From positions 10,609,501 to 10,673,500 of the forward strand of contig NC_060106.1 in NCBI RefSeq assembly GCF_021155765.1: a DNA stretch of 64,000 bases. The letters are read 5' to 3'. The stretch comes from Diprion similis. Its lineage: Eukaryota; Arthropoda; Insecta; Hymenoptera; Diprionidae. Shown here one piece after another: positions 1 through 12,808 of this stretch. Numbering within the stretch: the stretch's first letter is position 1; each line of letters opens with the position of its first letter. A program made the translations under genes and the position numbers. A model generated the notes under the pieces. The model ran no database searches, was not told the DNA's origin, and saw only the letters and a list, made by a program, of their open reading frames with translations.

Positions 1-3000
1 TTTCAGGGTTGATCCGACCTCGCACACCGCGGCTAGGTCTCGTATATCGTCGTTGAAATCTTCATTACCAAATCAGCCCCCACGATATTATATCCCTTAT
101 TTAAATCCTGCGAATTCTACAATATGCGAGAACGATGTTTGTTTTATTTACAACCGTGCCTTCCAATGGTCACATGTATTCTATACGAGGCTGGCGTGTG
201 GTTAAAAAAGGTGTATATTACTCGACGCGGTCACTTCCCGACTGCTACTCACTCCTACGGGAGAGAAGTGGCCCGTGGCTTAGCGTTCGCCGTACGTTCG
301 CCTCGTGATTCTTCAGAGTCGTTCTCTCGGCGCGCTCCCCTCGAACAGAAATAGACCATCGCGCTGCTGCGTTCACTTCTCCGATACCTACACGCATCTC
401 GAGAATCGTGGACCACCGTGGTACGCAAAGCGGTTTATCGCCTGGACGACACCCGCGCGTTTTGCCAACGAGAAGACAGCACCAAACGCGAAGAACTTCC
501 TCGTCGATGAGTCTCCGGTCCGAGGAAATATTTTAACTCGCACTACAGGGGACGGATTCGAGTGACGAAAATTTCTTCGTCACACTTTGACCAATTTTTC
601 CTCAAACTGAAGGAGAGTTTTAAACTTTATGCAAAAACGTATTCGATGAATGGTTACGGGTGTTTTTTATTTCTGAAAATATATCTGCTCTGTAATCTGG
701 TTTCTTGGTTGTATAGCGAGCTCGCCTTCGTCTGAACGAGTGTTTCGGAGAAGTGTTGCATCTCATATTAAAGCTTCAAAGTCAGTGTTAAAAATAGTTT
801 AGTAGGTACTCGTACATCTGCGGTGACGTTGGATGTCACCTTTGTCTGCCCATCGTCCACGAGTCTCCACGATTTGCGCACGATGATTGATGTGGATCAT
901 GTCGACGACTATGTCTATCCTCTATGACATTTGCGGTACCTGGATTTACTGACGCGGAGATAATTGTTCCGTTTGACGTTTATGACGCGAGGTGGTGGTA
1001 CTTCGAGCGAGTGTATGATGATCCATAATAACGATAATTAATCATAAATAACGGTATATTTCATTGTTTCGTATTTTCGAATTCACATGCCTCGTCATTT
1101 TTTATTCGAAAATTGATTTTACACGCTACCAACGTAACGAAGGAAGCATTTCTGAACTGATCGTTTTATTTTATGAAATAGCTAGTAAATTGTTGAAAGA
1201 GATACGAAATCGATGACAGAGAATAAAAATAAAGCTACTGCGGGGTATATAGATTATAACTGAAACCTGGAGGATTCGTAGAGAGTTCGTTTACGCGGCA
1301 CGCAAGTCGAGATATGCAGGAAGTGCGCGTGCCGTGCAAATTATCTCTCGCGTAATTCAAGACGAAGCGCTGGTGTCGCTTCAATAATAATATCACGCGA
1401 AAATTTATCCTCCACTTTGTCACTCACTGCTGTTAAATCCTTGGATAATAATTTTTCTCCCCAATGATCATAAAATGTATGTCCAAATAATAGTTGGCAG
1501 AGATGAGACACGAGCTACTTGCGCTATAATGTTGATAAACGAAATGGGACGATCGTTTTTCCTAGATTTTTTTCTTCCCAACGCTAGTGTGCAAATCGTG
1601 CCAAGTGATTCAAGTATGCCGCTCGTAGGTGCAGCGATATCTTAACCGATTATTGCTTCTAAAGATTTGCCAAATACATTCGTCAGACAAATCGTTTTAT
1701 ATGAGTCATTTCCAGGTCAAGGTAAAGCTATTATTTCCTCGTCGCCAGGTGGCAAAATCTCGAAAGATAATTTACTTTTTCCACTAAATTCTCAGTTCGA
1801 CGAGATGAACAGCCGATATTTCTGCAGACTTGAGTGCATATTCTGCACCAATTTTTAAGGCCGTTTTACTTCGTCGCTGGATTTGGATAGAATAATGATA
1901 ATTGGCGGCAAGGATGAGACGATCGAATGACAGATGACGAGTAGCGACGAATTGACAACTATGTTTAAAAACCGATTACAATGCACCGCGAATCGTCTCG
2001 TGTGATTTAGTGAGCTATTAGTTTCACGTCTGGCGGGCTATTGGCACGTTTGCGGGTGATTTTGATGGACTGCCAGAGTTTAAAGTCTTGTTCAAGTTAA
2101 TCTTTCGGCGCTGTTCATAATTTATACCCTCGGTTCTGGTTGCGGAAAATAACGACTTGCCCAACGTCTCGGCGTTGGTTTCGCCCAATTTCGCGTTTAT
2201 TGTTCTAGATTTGATCGAAGTTACTCAAAGCAAAAACCTAAACTTGTCGTGCCAATGCCGTCTCCAAAATGTAGCCCGAATTTTCGGGCTGAGGAGAGAA
2301 AATTTATCGATTTCAAAGTGAATACATTCATGCGTTCCTCCCAACTATTTTGCTTCATTCCATAAGTAATTTGTGAATTTTAAGTAATATAAGAGGTGAA
2401 TATTTTCGGGGTTCAGAAGCTCTCACTTATTTGAATGCAGTGAAAAACACAAAGTGAATCGAGCAACCATTGCCTGGATCCTGATAAATTTATCAGAATT
2501 TAGAGAGCCTGATTTGAAGGAAATAAATTACTCATCGAACGAAGCGAATCCAGGGTATGTTTAGTCAATTTGAGGATTACACGAGACTTGGCAAACGACA
2601 AACCAAGTCAAGAGCCGTCGCATCCTTCGGCCGACGGCTGTAGCATATAAAATAATCATTCCGAATCTGGTTTCGGAGCGTGTCAAATCGTCATGCGTCG
2701 TTTGAAAGCTTTCCTGCAATGCGTGCACCGTCTGATGCACTCCACGAGGCTTCCAAGAAACTATAATTACGTGGAGAGGAAAGAACAAGTGAGAACAGAG
2801 AGAATCGAGTGTCCCGGGGGCAGTAAATCACAACGGAGTTAAGGAATCCGGAAATTGCTGGTCGAATGCGTATTGCTAATATAACCGGATATAAAAAATC
2901 CCTCGGACAAGAATGCGCAGCGTGTGGTACAGAGCCGGGCATTGCGGGAGTGATTGGGATGGCGGTGAGTCCCAGGTTTACTTGACGCTTTGGCAACGCA

Positions 3001-6000
3001 CCAGAATCTGCTTAACTTCGAGACGCCGTTGGTTTTGGTTTAATTTAGACGTTCGCAGCTCATACTCGCAAACGATAGACCAGCTCTGCAGCCTTTGGAC
3101 CATCTGAGCTCACCGTGAGGAACCGAGCCGATCGTTCGTTGCGAGTTTCTCGGTGATGTAACGCGAGTGTTTGGTCGGTTGTGTCTTGTTCTACACGGAT
3201 TATTCCACTCTTCGATTAGTCACTGTGCGATATTCGGGATTCCGAATTGTCTGCGAATTTCTGCCACTAGAAACTAGTGTGTACCTATATGTATCATTCT
3301 TTCAGCTGTTTCAGCTTCATTCCCGGTTTTCACACGCAGCTTATCCTTGATGCGTATTTCGCATTCTACGAATGCCAATGAATGCCAAAATTTATCGAAA
3401 ATCAGACTCACCTCGAATGAGCTCCGAATGATTTCAGTCGTGATTGATTCTTCAACCTTCGTGCTCCCCCCCACCAATATCCGGTTTAGTTCGGCCGAAA
3501 ATTCTGAAACAGGGAAATTTCGGTTGGATTTATAACAACGATTTCCTCATTATTCTCAGATATTATTATTACCCAGGTATTCGCTGAGGAAATGCCAAAA
3601 TTGTTATTTCGAACCCACTAATATATCAACGTCAAGCTCGTAATAATGCCAAACCCTTGTTTGAACAAAACTGCCGGTTGTTTCTCATGATTTACAACTT
3701 CTGGGTATCAGAAACGGTGTTGCAAGTATTTTACTGTTTCAAAATGGGAGCGAAGTTGAAAGTTATTCGAAGAAAAATTGTCACCGTCATATAATCGAAC
3801 TTTTCTTTATCTTAATCTTAAAAATTAATTTACTAAATTCGTATAACTGTTGTCATTCGTGTTAATTATATTTTATAAAAATTTCCCACCAATAAGTAGA
3901 AATAATAGGTACTTTGAAAACCGTTGCAACTCGTCTGCTGATACAACGTTTGATTCGAATAAATTCAATTCTTAGGAGAAAATGAATGAAGATAAAACAA
4001 TTTTTAATCAAATAAAAACTTGTCTAAGGTTTTGTATAAAACACAATTTCTACTTTATTACCTTTTTTCTTCTTGGAGGAGGAACTTATGAAGGAACTGG
4101 TGAAGGCCATGACGCGTGTTGAATTCTACGGCATCGTCCTGCAGCACATGGTAAAGTAGATTGGCGACAAGTTTGTTACAGCGATCTATTTTTTTACTTT
4201 CATAAATCTTTGTCAAAGAATAAGTATTTCTCATTTGCTTGATTTGAGGAAGACTCGCGCGCCGAATCGATTTCAGCAATTAATACTTAAATTACACCGA
4301 CCTGCAAAAAGTTACACTTCCCTCAACTATTCAACTGATAAAATCCCGTTACCCCGGAGGGTAAATAACTTTTTACGCATTGTATCTGAAGGCTGGTATG
4401 TGTGCAAACGCGAAAGCATCGCTGCTGCCATCTCAACAGACAGTTTGGCAAGCGCTTGAGCTTTCGAAAGCTCGTTTTCTGGTCGGTGAGATTCAACAGT
4501 CGGTTCTTGCGGAGCTCTTCTTGTCGCTGTGCACCAGGAGGATTGAAAACTCGGATAACAGCGTCTCGCTTGAGCTTATTCTCGATCGGGGAAATCCCGA
4601 TTTTGAACGAGCTGCTAAAAGCAATTCGCGAAGAGTCATTTCGTCATTTGTCCCCGCCTCTGAGTGCGAGAGAAGATGAATAGCCGGTAGACAATTGGAA
4701 ATACTGACAAATAACTTGATCAAGTGATCCGACCGGCGTTCCGCGTCTACTTAACAGGTTGCTAGAGAAATTCGTGCCTGCGATTTTAACAAGAAACTCT
4801 CAATACAAGAATGATACAATAAACAAGCTGGACAATAAATGGCGGAGCTTGTTGTTCGAGGACCACAAACTATTGGGTATTTTCAAATAAACAGCGCTGA
4901 CGATTATCTTATCGTTAGAATTTACCGCATTTACATCTCTGGTATTTAATTACAACTGCAAGAAGCGGCCGCCGTGTGGAAGCCGCGTCTTGTGCGATAA
5001 AGAACTTGCGCTTAGTCACAAGTTTGGAAATATTTGAAAAGCGACCGATCACTCGAAAGTTAGCCTTTCGTTATTTTTCGCGGAGATATTCACCTTTACT
5101 GTAACGGCAACACGAGCCGGCAGATTCTATTTCCGGCACGCGGGAGCGAATCTTTTGAGAACTGGCGAGCCAGTCGCGACGCTCGGTTATCTGGCCTCAT
5201 TTTCTTGCATTTCGTAAATAATTAGGCCACTTCCGCTGTCAGTTTTGCCCGCGGCGATCAAGGTTCAAAGAAACGGGCTCGCCCTGACCACCGCTGTCAC
5301 AACCTACGCCATTTTGGTTCCGCGTTGATATTATTGCATATATCTACGGGCTGCTGACTGGCTGACACTGAAAGACGATATTAGAACAGCCCGCCAAAAT
5401 TCTAGGGTAAAAACAAACCGAGCCTACTGACCTTAAGCGAGCTTTCTACTGCCAGATTTATCTTTGCGTTTACGCGCTGCAAGCATACCTCGATCCGTAA
5501 ATCGCGTAATTTATCCGACCCGTGACCATCAATTGCGAGCCAAATTTCTCGCGGGATTAAGGTGATATTTTAAAAATAAGCCGTCCCGAATGACCGGCTA
5601 CACATTTTTAGTCGTTGCTTCTTCAGATTTTGCAGGTTTCTAGTACACAATAATATATCCACGGCAGGGGAAAACGGTCGGAGAAAAGAATGCCTGCAGT
5701 TTCGTTCGCAAGTTGGTCAAATGGTCTTTGCTCCGGTGATATTTGGCGCTCATTCATCATGGCAAATTCTTGCAGCGGCTAATCTTAAACAACGTGATTC
5801 ACTTTGCGAAAATATTTGGCAATAACATCACTCATGCATTCGAAACATCGCGCGTACATACAATGTTTCTAAACAGATTTAGCTTTTGACTGTATTGTAT
5901 CGGCCTTTTTTCAATTTATCATTAACTGATTATTGATTACGAAGAAATTCACAGGCACAGATTCGTCGTTTTCAACGTATATAAGGTATAGCGTCGCTAT

Positions 6001-7410
6001 GATCGCAGAGCACAACAACACCGCGATGATTTACAAAATCTGACGTATTATCACAAAATTTAAACCCGGTTGCACAAGCCAGCCGCTTTGCAGAATCGTA
6101 AAATTAATATACGCTGAATTATACCCATTCGACACTTGCACAACACGAGCATAAAATTAGAATAGTGACGTCTGATGGTTATCGAGGGGTTGACTCACCT
6201 CTAATGAAATTAATACAAATTGTGTACAACTGGGCAAAGGTAGCGAGGCTGATTGTGAGAGGTGAAAACGATCGATCGACTTTAAAGATCTTTCTAATTA
6301 AAATCACAGGCTGCTCGTCACTTTGGCAGAATACCCGAATAAATCGAGGTGGTGGAGGGCCGGTCGAAGGCTATCTCGAGACTGCTACCAACGCCAGAAG
6401 CAAGGCGTCGCGACGCCTCCGTCTCTTGCCCGCTCGACGTGCACCGACATCAAACTTACTATTAATTAAAGCCTAGCAACGTCGAACTGCAAGTCTCTAG
6501 GGCCCCAATTTCTTCCCCGCTGTTTCCTGTTCGCTCATCATTCGTAATCAAGCTTTTGCACGGTGACAAAGAAACGATAATTTTTTTTCGGTGCTTTTCC
6601 CGTCGTCGAAAGCGTTGTTCAACTTTATATCTTCTATAACGTGTAACTCTTATATAAATGTAATGGCGTGGAATTGTGGCGAGTTGTTTAAACTGTTTAG
6701 AACCACTCAAATAAATAGTCGCGCATCAATTTGACCGCGAGCCATTTATTTTTATTTACGAAAGTCTACGCCGTCTCGCAGAATTCATGCGAATTGACTC
6801 TAGTTGACTCTTCAAGAATTTTTTCTCCTATGATTACGATTAAACTATCGTCATCTGTATCAATCAGTTAGAGTTGTTCGCTAACACGCGGCGTAGCGAT
6901 TCTCGGAATCAAAGTAATCATCCGTACATAGAAAAAAAAAAATTCCCCTATCGTAATTTCTTCAGGTGACCTACACGAATGTGAGAACACTTTTGAAAAT
7001 GAATAATATTTTTAAAAAATAGTCTCCATAAGGAATTTGTAAAACTGATTTTAAAATAGAAGCCTCCAGTGTTCTAACACTACCTCAATATATTTCTTTT
7101 GAAAATCTGTCTAAATATAGATTCTAGGTATATGATATGCTGGAGCTTATTTTATATTGTAAAGATTTTACTCGTCGATCGTAATTTCTCTCGATAAATT
7201 GAAAGAGACGTCATCGAAAAATTGCTAAGAACGTAAAGTGAATAATTTATCGAAAAACGGGGAATCCGGGAGTGGAAAACGAAGTTGGCGAAATAGTTTC
7301 GTGCGAAAACGTATCGATTTACAGGCCGTCCCCGCATCGGGACGTATAGGCCTACATGCAAGAGGCTTGCATTCGTATGTTGGGACTTCGGTAGCCAGTA
7401 GCCGGTAGTT
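1..7410. other. Upstream intergenic or regulatory region, no convincing gene
   Basis: This AT-rich stretch with GC-richer patches holds only short open frames in all six frames, with no chain of splice-compatible exons and no recognisable domain. An exon-like segment near 4.08-4.15 kb is listed separately. I see no tRNA, rRNA or transposase gene. Part of it is probably the promoter region of the avidin-like gene that begins near 7.4 kb. The first bases could belong to a gene off the left edge, but I cannot show that. Confidence 0.5.
4079..4150 (+). other. Possible orphan exon encoding an amphipathic helix
   Basis: A pyrimidine-rich tract ending in AG precedes 24 codons that include KELVKAMTRVEFYGIVLQHM, followed directly by GTAAAG, a plausible donor. 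The frame has no ATG upstream before a stop, so it could only be an internal exon. The opposite strand also shows an acceptor-like site and an open frame here. I found no partner exons and do not recognise the peptide. It may be chance. Confidence 0.17.
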
Positions 7411-7417
7411 TATATAG
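7411..7417 (+). promoter_or_regulatory. TATA-like box of the avidin-like gene
   Basis: TATATAG lies about 30 bp before a TTCATC initiator-like site near 7443 and about 150 bp before the ATG proposed at 7568. The spacing fits a TATA-Inr promoter. No transcript evidence is available. Confidence 0.35.
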
Positions 7418-7567
7418 TATAGGCGATCGAGAATCTATTTCCGTTCATCGCGTCTTCGGAGAGGGTCTAGCGTCGAGTTCCTTTTCTGCGCGGGCGGCCG
7501 TGTCCGCAACGTCGAAAAGCTCGAAGTTCGACTTGAGAATAATACGCGATATACCAAGCTTTCGACG

Positions 7568-10500
7568 ATGCAAGTAAGGTACAGATTGGCGAACGGCAAG
7601 TTGTTTGTTATCGAGGGGCAATCCGACCTGTTTTTGCCGCAACCAACGTGCAAATTATCCGTACGCCGTCTTGCGCGAATTCTCCTTCTGTCCCCCCTCC
7701 AATCGTGCAGGTCTGGTACCAACTGTCCATCCAACTGTTCGAGCCACTCAAACTTTTTGCAACAACGGACTGTTTCCGGCTCAGCTCTTGTAACTCGGAC
7801 TGCACCGTTCGGTCTCGACTTGAGTCTATTTCTCAACACCGTTAGCGAATCGCTAATTGGTGATGAGACTAACGGGAGTCACGATGGAAGGGGACCGCGA
7901 AGAACTGGCTGCGAAACAGAGGATCGTTTCCATAAAACGGCCCCAAAACCGCCGACAGATTATAGTCGAAACTCGTCGCTGCGAATCTCTAGTCGTTTGA
8001 TTCCTCGTTATTAATGCGCCATATAAGCTTGTAGGATATTTAAATGTAATATCCAACTAATTGAGGCCGACGCTGCGTGTCTGGCTTTGAGCCAAGACGC
8101 TTTGATCGCAACTGAAAAGGTATATGCTACTACGCGGTGTTCGCGATAAGCTAAACGCTGCACCGCCCGAATTAATCGCGCCTGCAGACTCGAGTCCGAC
8201 CGGATCTACACGGGAATCGATGAGTGCTACACGAAGAGACTCGCGCATTTTCCTTCCATTTTCACCTCGCTTATCAGGCGTGAAAATTCCCATCGAGCAC
8301 CAAGTTTTCGCGAAGTTCAGCACCTCGCCTCGCCTTCGATCAAGCGAAAAGTCGATTACCTCGTTCCTGTAGACCGTCTTTTTGTTTTCTTTTCAGAAAT
8401 TCAAAACACTGCTCTGAATTCAGGAGGTGAGACAAGGGAGGGACGAGACAAGAGCGAAGCGACACGGGACCGATTGACCCGATGACATTTTGGTAAATTT
8501 TTCACGAAAAGAGGATGACAATGGTCAGCCACTGCGACTCGATTCATCTTCTGATCCCCGGAAAATATTATCAGATCATTTTCTGCGCGGGCGAGTAGAG
8601 CAACCGGCGTCGATTATCGTTTGAGAAATTTGTTCCATCAGTCCTCTGGATCAAGAGTCAGTAGTCTCCTGGGGGGTTGTCCAAGGACTCATGGCCTCGC
8701 GACTCCTCGTCCTGTCATCTCACCTCCTGGAGGAATGCAGCTACTTTTGATCAGGCAATTGACACACGTATTTTCTTTAAGCGATCGCTACTCGCGCTTT
8801 ATTCCCATACTTCATGGAAGCTCGAGTTTCCGTCACGCCCCTCAGCAATTCCTTGTCTTAACCTAGGTGTTTGTATTTTTTTTATCATCCAGATTCTACC
8901 TAATCGTCCTGCTATTTGTCAGCTTGATCGACGTCGAAGCCGTGAAAGAGTTGTCGCGTTTCACAGCGCTCACTCCAAACCCCGCACCGATGCCTGCAGT
9001 TCAACAAGTGTCATCCTCCTGGGCAAACGACGAGCATACCTCGGGTGTTTCGTATCGGCAATCGGGCTCGAAGTTGTCGAATATCAACGGGGGCGCCGTA
9101 CGGATTAATCGGAATATAAAACGTAAGCGGCGCCATCGCGCCATGGGAAAAGTGCTGGACGGCAAGAGTGTCCATAAAACGTTTGTTCCCGGGCCGAATT
9201 CCTCCGCCAAGTTTCTCGCTGAAAAACTTGCACAAGAAGCTCTCGACTCGAAGGAGATGCAGGATACTATTAAGCACTTGACCTCGTTGGAGGGCGGTCG
9301 TCAACAACACAAAGTGTCAAGAAGCACGACCGCAAGGAGCAAGGATCAGCAAAAACGCAAGGACCGGGAACACAGGAAGCGCATGAGGCACCGGAAAGGG
9401 GATCGGAAACACCGGCACCCGAACCATCGTTTGAAAAGGAACGGTTCAAAAGTAGGTGCGAGAATATATTTCAATACTTTTGTTCGTTATTTGAAATTAT
9501 AGAATGACTCGTTTTCAATCGTCCGAAATTGGAGTCTATTTCTTGGTTCGATTTTCTTCAAAGTAAAAATACTCCGTTCATCTAGAAAGAATCCTCAAAG
9601 ACGATGCGTTTGAAGAAGAATAGCAAGCTTATAAACGAGGGGAAACTTAGCGGATTCGGGAAGAAAAGTAGTTTGCAAAAGTCACATAATCGTCGAAGAC
9701 GAAGGGGCCATCGGACAGGGAAAAAGACGAAAAACTTCGGTAAAACATCAGGTGATAATCTTCGCTCGGTTAATAATGACGATTGGAACACTATCGAAGA
9801 ACTGACGAACTCTGGTGCTGTGCACGGAAAATACACAAACATCGCGGTTCCACGACAAACTGGTAATGAGAGAGGCGTCGTTCCCAGGAGCGATATGATC
9901 GCCCGACTTATGCTTACGACAACTCGCGACCCGACTAAGAAAAAGCCGGGCGATCAGGGTATCGAATATTCTGAATACTATAACGACAATGAAAATGCTT
10001 CGCCAATGGAGATCGGATCGCCTACTAAACTGGACGAGGCTTCTGGAGACTTAGCCGAAGGACAAAGCAGATCGATTCGGGAGATTGCGGACGATAATCT
10101 TCTTCATCATCAAGATTACGACGATTCTTTGGATGATGAAGTGTCCTCAGAGGACGTAGACAGGTCCAAAAGAAATGATCAAAAATCCGTCAAAGTTATA
10201 GAAGACCCATTGAACTCCATGGAGTATGTAGACAGCACTTATGGGTCACTGCATGTGGACGGTGTTGCAGAGAACGAGCGAATGCCTCCTTACTTGGTCA
10301 ACTATAATTACATTCCTAATGAGGGAGTGCAGATGCCTGTCCGAGCGTTACAGATCCCGTATCATCCGCCAAGTAATCCTTCAGCAGGTCCTTCAGGAGT
10401 GGGACAACCGATGGCGAACCAATTCTCTTCGGACGAGCAGGACTCGCGCAACAAAAATTTCCTCATACCAACGGTGAATCCAATTTCGTTTGTGAGCAAT

Positions 10501-11956
10501 GCACAGTTAGCTGCTTCCGGTCAACTTGGGATCCTCGACAATGACGCATTGTCTCAAATGCCGCAGCCAAACTTCGCTGAAGGTAATTTTCTTGCTATCT
10601 GATTAGTGAAAGTCCATTACTTGCCGTTCTCTGAACTTTTCCACGTGGTCGTCATCAGGTGAACAGTTTGCTGCTTCCACCGTTTCGAGATCCAGCAGGT
10701 CCAGCACCGATCCTGTGACTTTCACTTCTGGATTGGCGACTCTTGGCGGAAGTACATCTGTAGCTCCAGAACCCAAGTTGAGGATGACACCTGTGTCGGT
10801 TGGTACCAATGCAGTGGCTTCTAGACTTCGAAGCGTTGGAACAGCTGTTGATGCTCCGGAAGTTGCGTATTTAAGTTACCACGACGGAGGGGAAGACATT
10901 CAGGGTCTGGATCAAATCGAAGCAGCAGCATCTCGGAAAGTTGTACCAAAAAATGGGACTGCTGAAAAGAATATAAGTAGAGATACTAGTTCCACGAAGG
11001 TGGACACCCACTCGTCTGCAGCGTCGACTCAGTCACATTTGAACGATCCGAAAAATAACAGCAATAGTAACGCTGATACGGACGTGAGTAATGTCGTATT
11101 GCCTGCCACGTCATCTCCGGCTTCATTCACCCCCAAGCCCTGCACTCCAGAGCCAGGAAACGTAACGTTGAAAGCAAATGAGACGAAGGCAGTTGCTAGC
11201 CAGATACTCAATGAAATCATAGATGAACTGGAAGAACTGAAGTTAGAAAATCCAAAAGATGAGCGAAAGGAAGGTTTGTTAACGTCATTTCAGTCTTTGG
11301 GAAAATCACTGGAATGATTTTATTTCAATTACACTTCGTCAGGTTTACCCTGCAGACTGACAGGGTCCTGGGTGACGACGAGAGCCGGCGTTCGAATCGA
11401 CATGGAAGTGACGAATCACAGCGTGAGAGCCTCTCTTGACCACCTTACGCCACCACCGATCTCTGAAGGTCTTTTGAACGTAACTTGGAACGTGACCGGT
11501 TTTGCACCCTTCCAACGGGGAGGCCCTTTCACTTTGTTAGCAACAGATAATCACACCAAAACGCTCGCTGTCTTTGTCGGTAAGTCTTCGACCCTGTACT
11601 GCGATGGCTGATTGAATTAATATCATTATTGTTATTTGTTCGCGTATACAGGGGCATGCAAAGTTTGCCAAGGTATCGACACTATAGAAGGATCGTGGAC
11701 AGTGTCGCGGGAGCCAAGGGATTGCCGAGACTTTCAAATGTCGAGCAGTATTTTCAACGAGATGTTCAGACGAACGCGTCTTTTCTCGGCGATCAAAGAG
11801 AAACAAGTGCAACACGACGCAGCATCTTTGAACACGACTGCTACCCCGGGCAATAATTCCTCGCTATCACAAAGTACAAGTCCTAGACACGAGGGGCTGG
11901 CCGATTTCAGCAAACTCCACAATCAAACTACCCCGTCAGTTAATGGCTCGAAATGA
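7568..11956 (+). CDS. Secreted basic protein with C-terminal avidin-like domain
   Basis: Six coding exons: 7568-7578, 8893-9451, 9586-10582, 10659-11273, 11343-11579 and 11652-11956, giving about 907 aa. The first exon is inferred: the frame in exon 2 has no ATG, and ATG at 7568 with a GTACAG donor restores a good signal peptide, MQVRFYLIVLLFVSLIDVEA. Residues about 65-230 are extremely basic (Arg, Lys and His clusters such as KRKRRHR and RRRRRGHR, many dibasic sites). Residues 230-725 are Ser/Thr/Asp-rich and look disordered. Residues about 729-850 resemble avidin: CRLTGSW at the first strand, FVGACKVC at the second conserved cysteine, GSWTVS, and SSIFNEMFRR near the end. The two cysteines match the positions of the avidin disulfide. 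Several N-glycosylation sites (NVTWNVT, DNHT) fit secretion. Most biotin-contact residues seem replaced, so biotin binding is doubtful. The avidin link is my inference from pattern. Confidence 0.72.
7579..8892 (+). other. Inferred first intron of the avidin-like gene
   Basis: The donor used is GTACAG at 7579. A stronger-looking GTAAGG five bases earlier would break the frame. The acceptor is the strong tract TTTTTTTTATCATCCAG ending at 8892. Overlapping open frames on both strands here reflect higher GC content and show no domain. An AG-flanked segment near 8396-8426 with a GTGAGA donor could be an alternative untranslated exon. Confidence 0.4.
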
Positions 11957-12808
11957 GACGATCAGTCGAGAGCGAGTAAGAATTATGCTACATTTAGACA
12001 TTGGCAAGTCAGTGCTGACACGACTCTGGGTTTCGAAGACCGCGCTGATCGACGCGATTTCGAACTACCAATGACTGCAGCTTGGATGATCAATCTCCGT
12101 CATCTTAATTATAGCAACTGATGATGAGAAATGAATTAAGTGAAATACAAAGATAGAAGCCGTATGAGGAAGAGACAGCTGAACCTGAAGGGTTATTTTA
12201 GATCTAGTGTAATACACGATTGCATATCTTTATGGCTTCTCCTCGACGTAAATTCATCTTACAATCGACTGACAATCGCAATGGCTTTATATTATTGAGA
12301 ACGATCATGATGATTATTTTGCTCAAACTCACATTCCTTATCACGTTAACGGCAGTGAAAAAGTTTCGCCAGCTTTATCGATATGACACTCGTGAGAATC
12401 GTAACTAAGTATTACGATTTTTGTACGGCGATACGTCAGAATGACGAATGCAGAGTTTAGTATTCGCTATATTCGCGTAGTCGAGTCACAAGTTTCAATT
12501 GGATGGCATTTTTTCATAGGCTGAATTTCAGCTGTTGCGAAGGATGTAGAGTCGTGATATCAAGAATGTTTTCTCTGCTTTAAAATAGATCTATACTGAT
12601 TGTAAGATGGGAATACTACCTCATTTCTATGGCATGTACAATATTTGCGAAGCCTACCGAATACGTGCACATGTACACATATGTTATTAATAACTTTAAT
12701 AAACTTTATATAACAAACTGTAGACGGATCAAAATTCGGACGTAAGTTACAGAATACTGCGCAAATAGATTGCAATTTCACTTCCTCTCATTGTTTAAAT
12801 CGGTTCAT
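11957..12808. other. Convergent 3' UTRs of the avidin-like gene and RPGRIP1L
   Basis: This gap separates the stop of the plus-strand avidin-like gene from the stop of the minus-strand RPGRIP1L gene. An AATAAA on the plus strand at 12698-12703 could end the avidin-like transcript. The same short region reads ATTAAA on the minus strand, a possible variant signal for RPGRIP1L. No other coding signal is visible. Confidence 0.45.

Noticed and set aside
7435-8372. Several overlapping open frames on both strands
   Set aside because: They overlap one another in GC-richer DNA, show no domain and fall in the inferred first intron and 5' UTR of the avidin-like gene.
8867-8892. Start of the avidin-like protein directly at 8867
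   Set aside because: The codon is GTG and the bases through 8892 form a polypyrimidine tract and AG acceptor, so they are intron.
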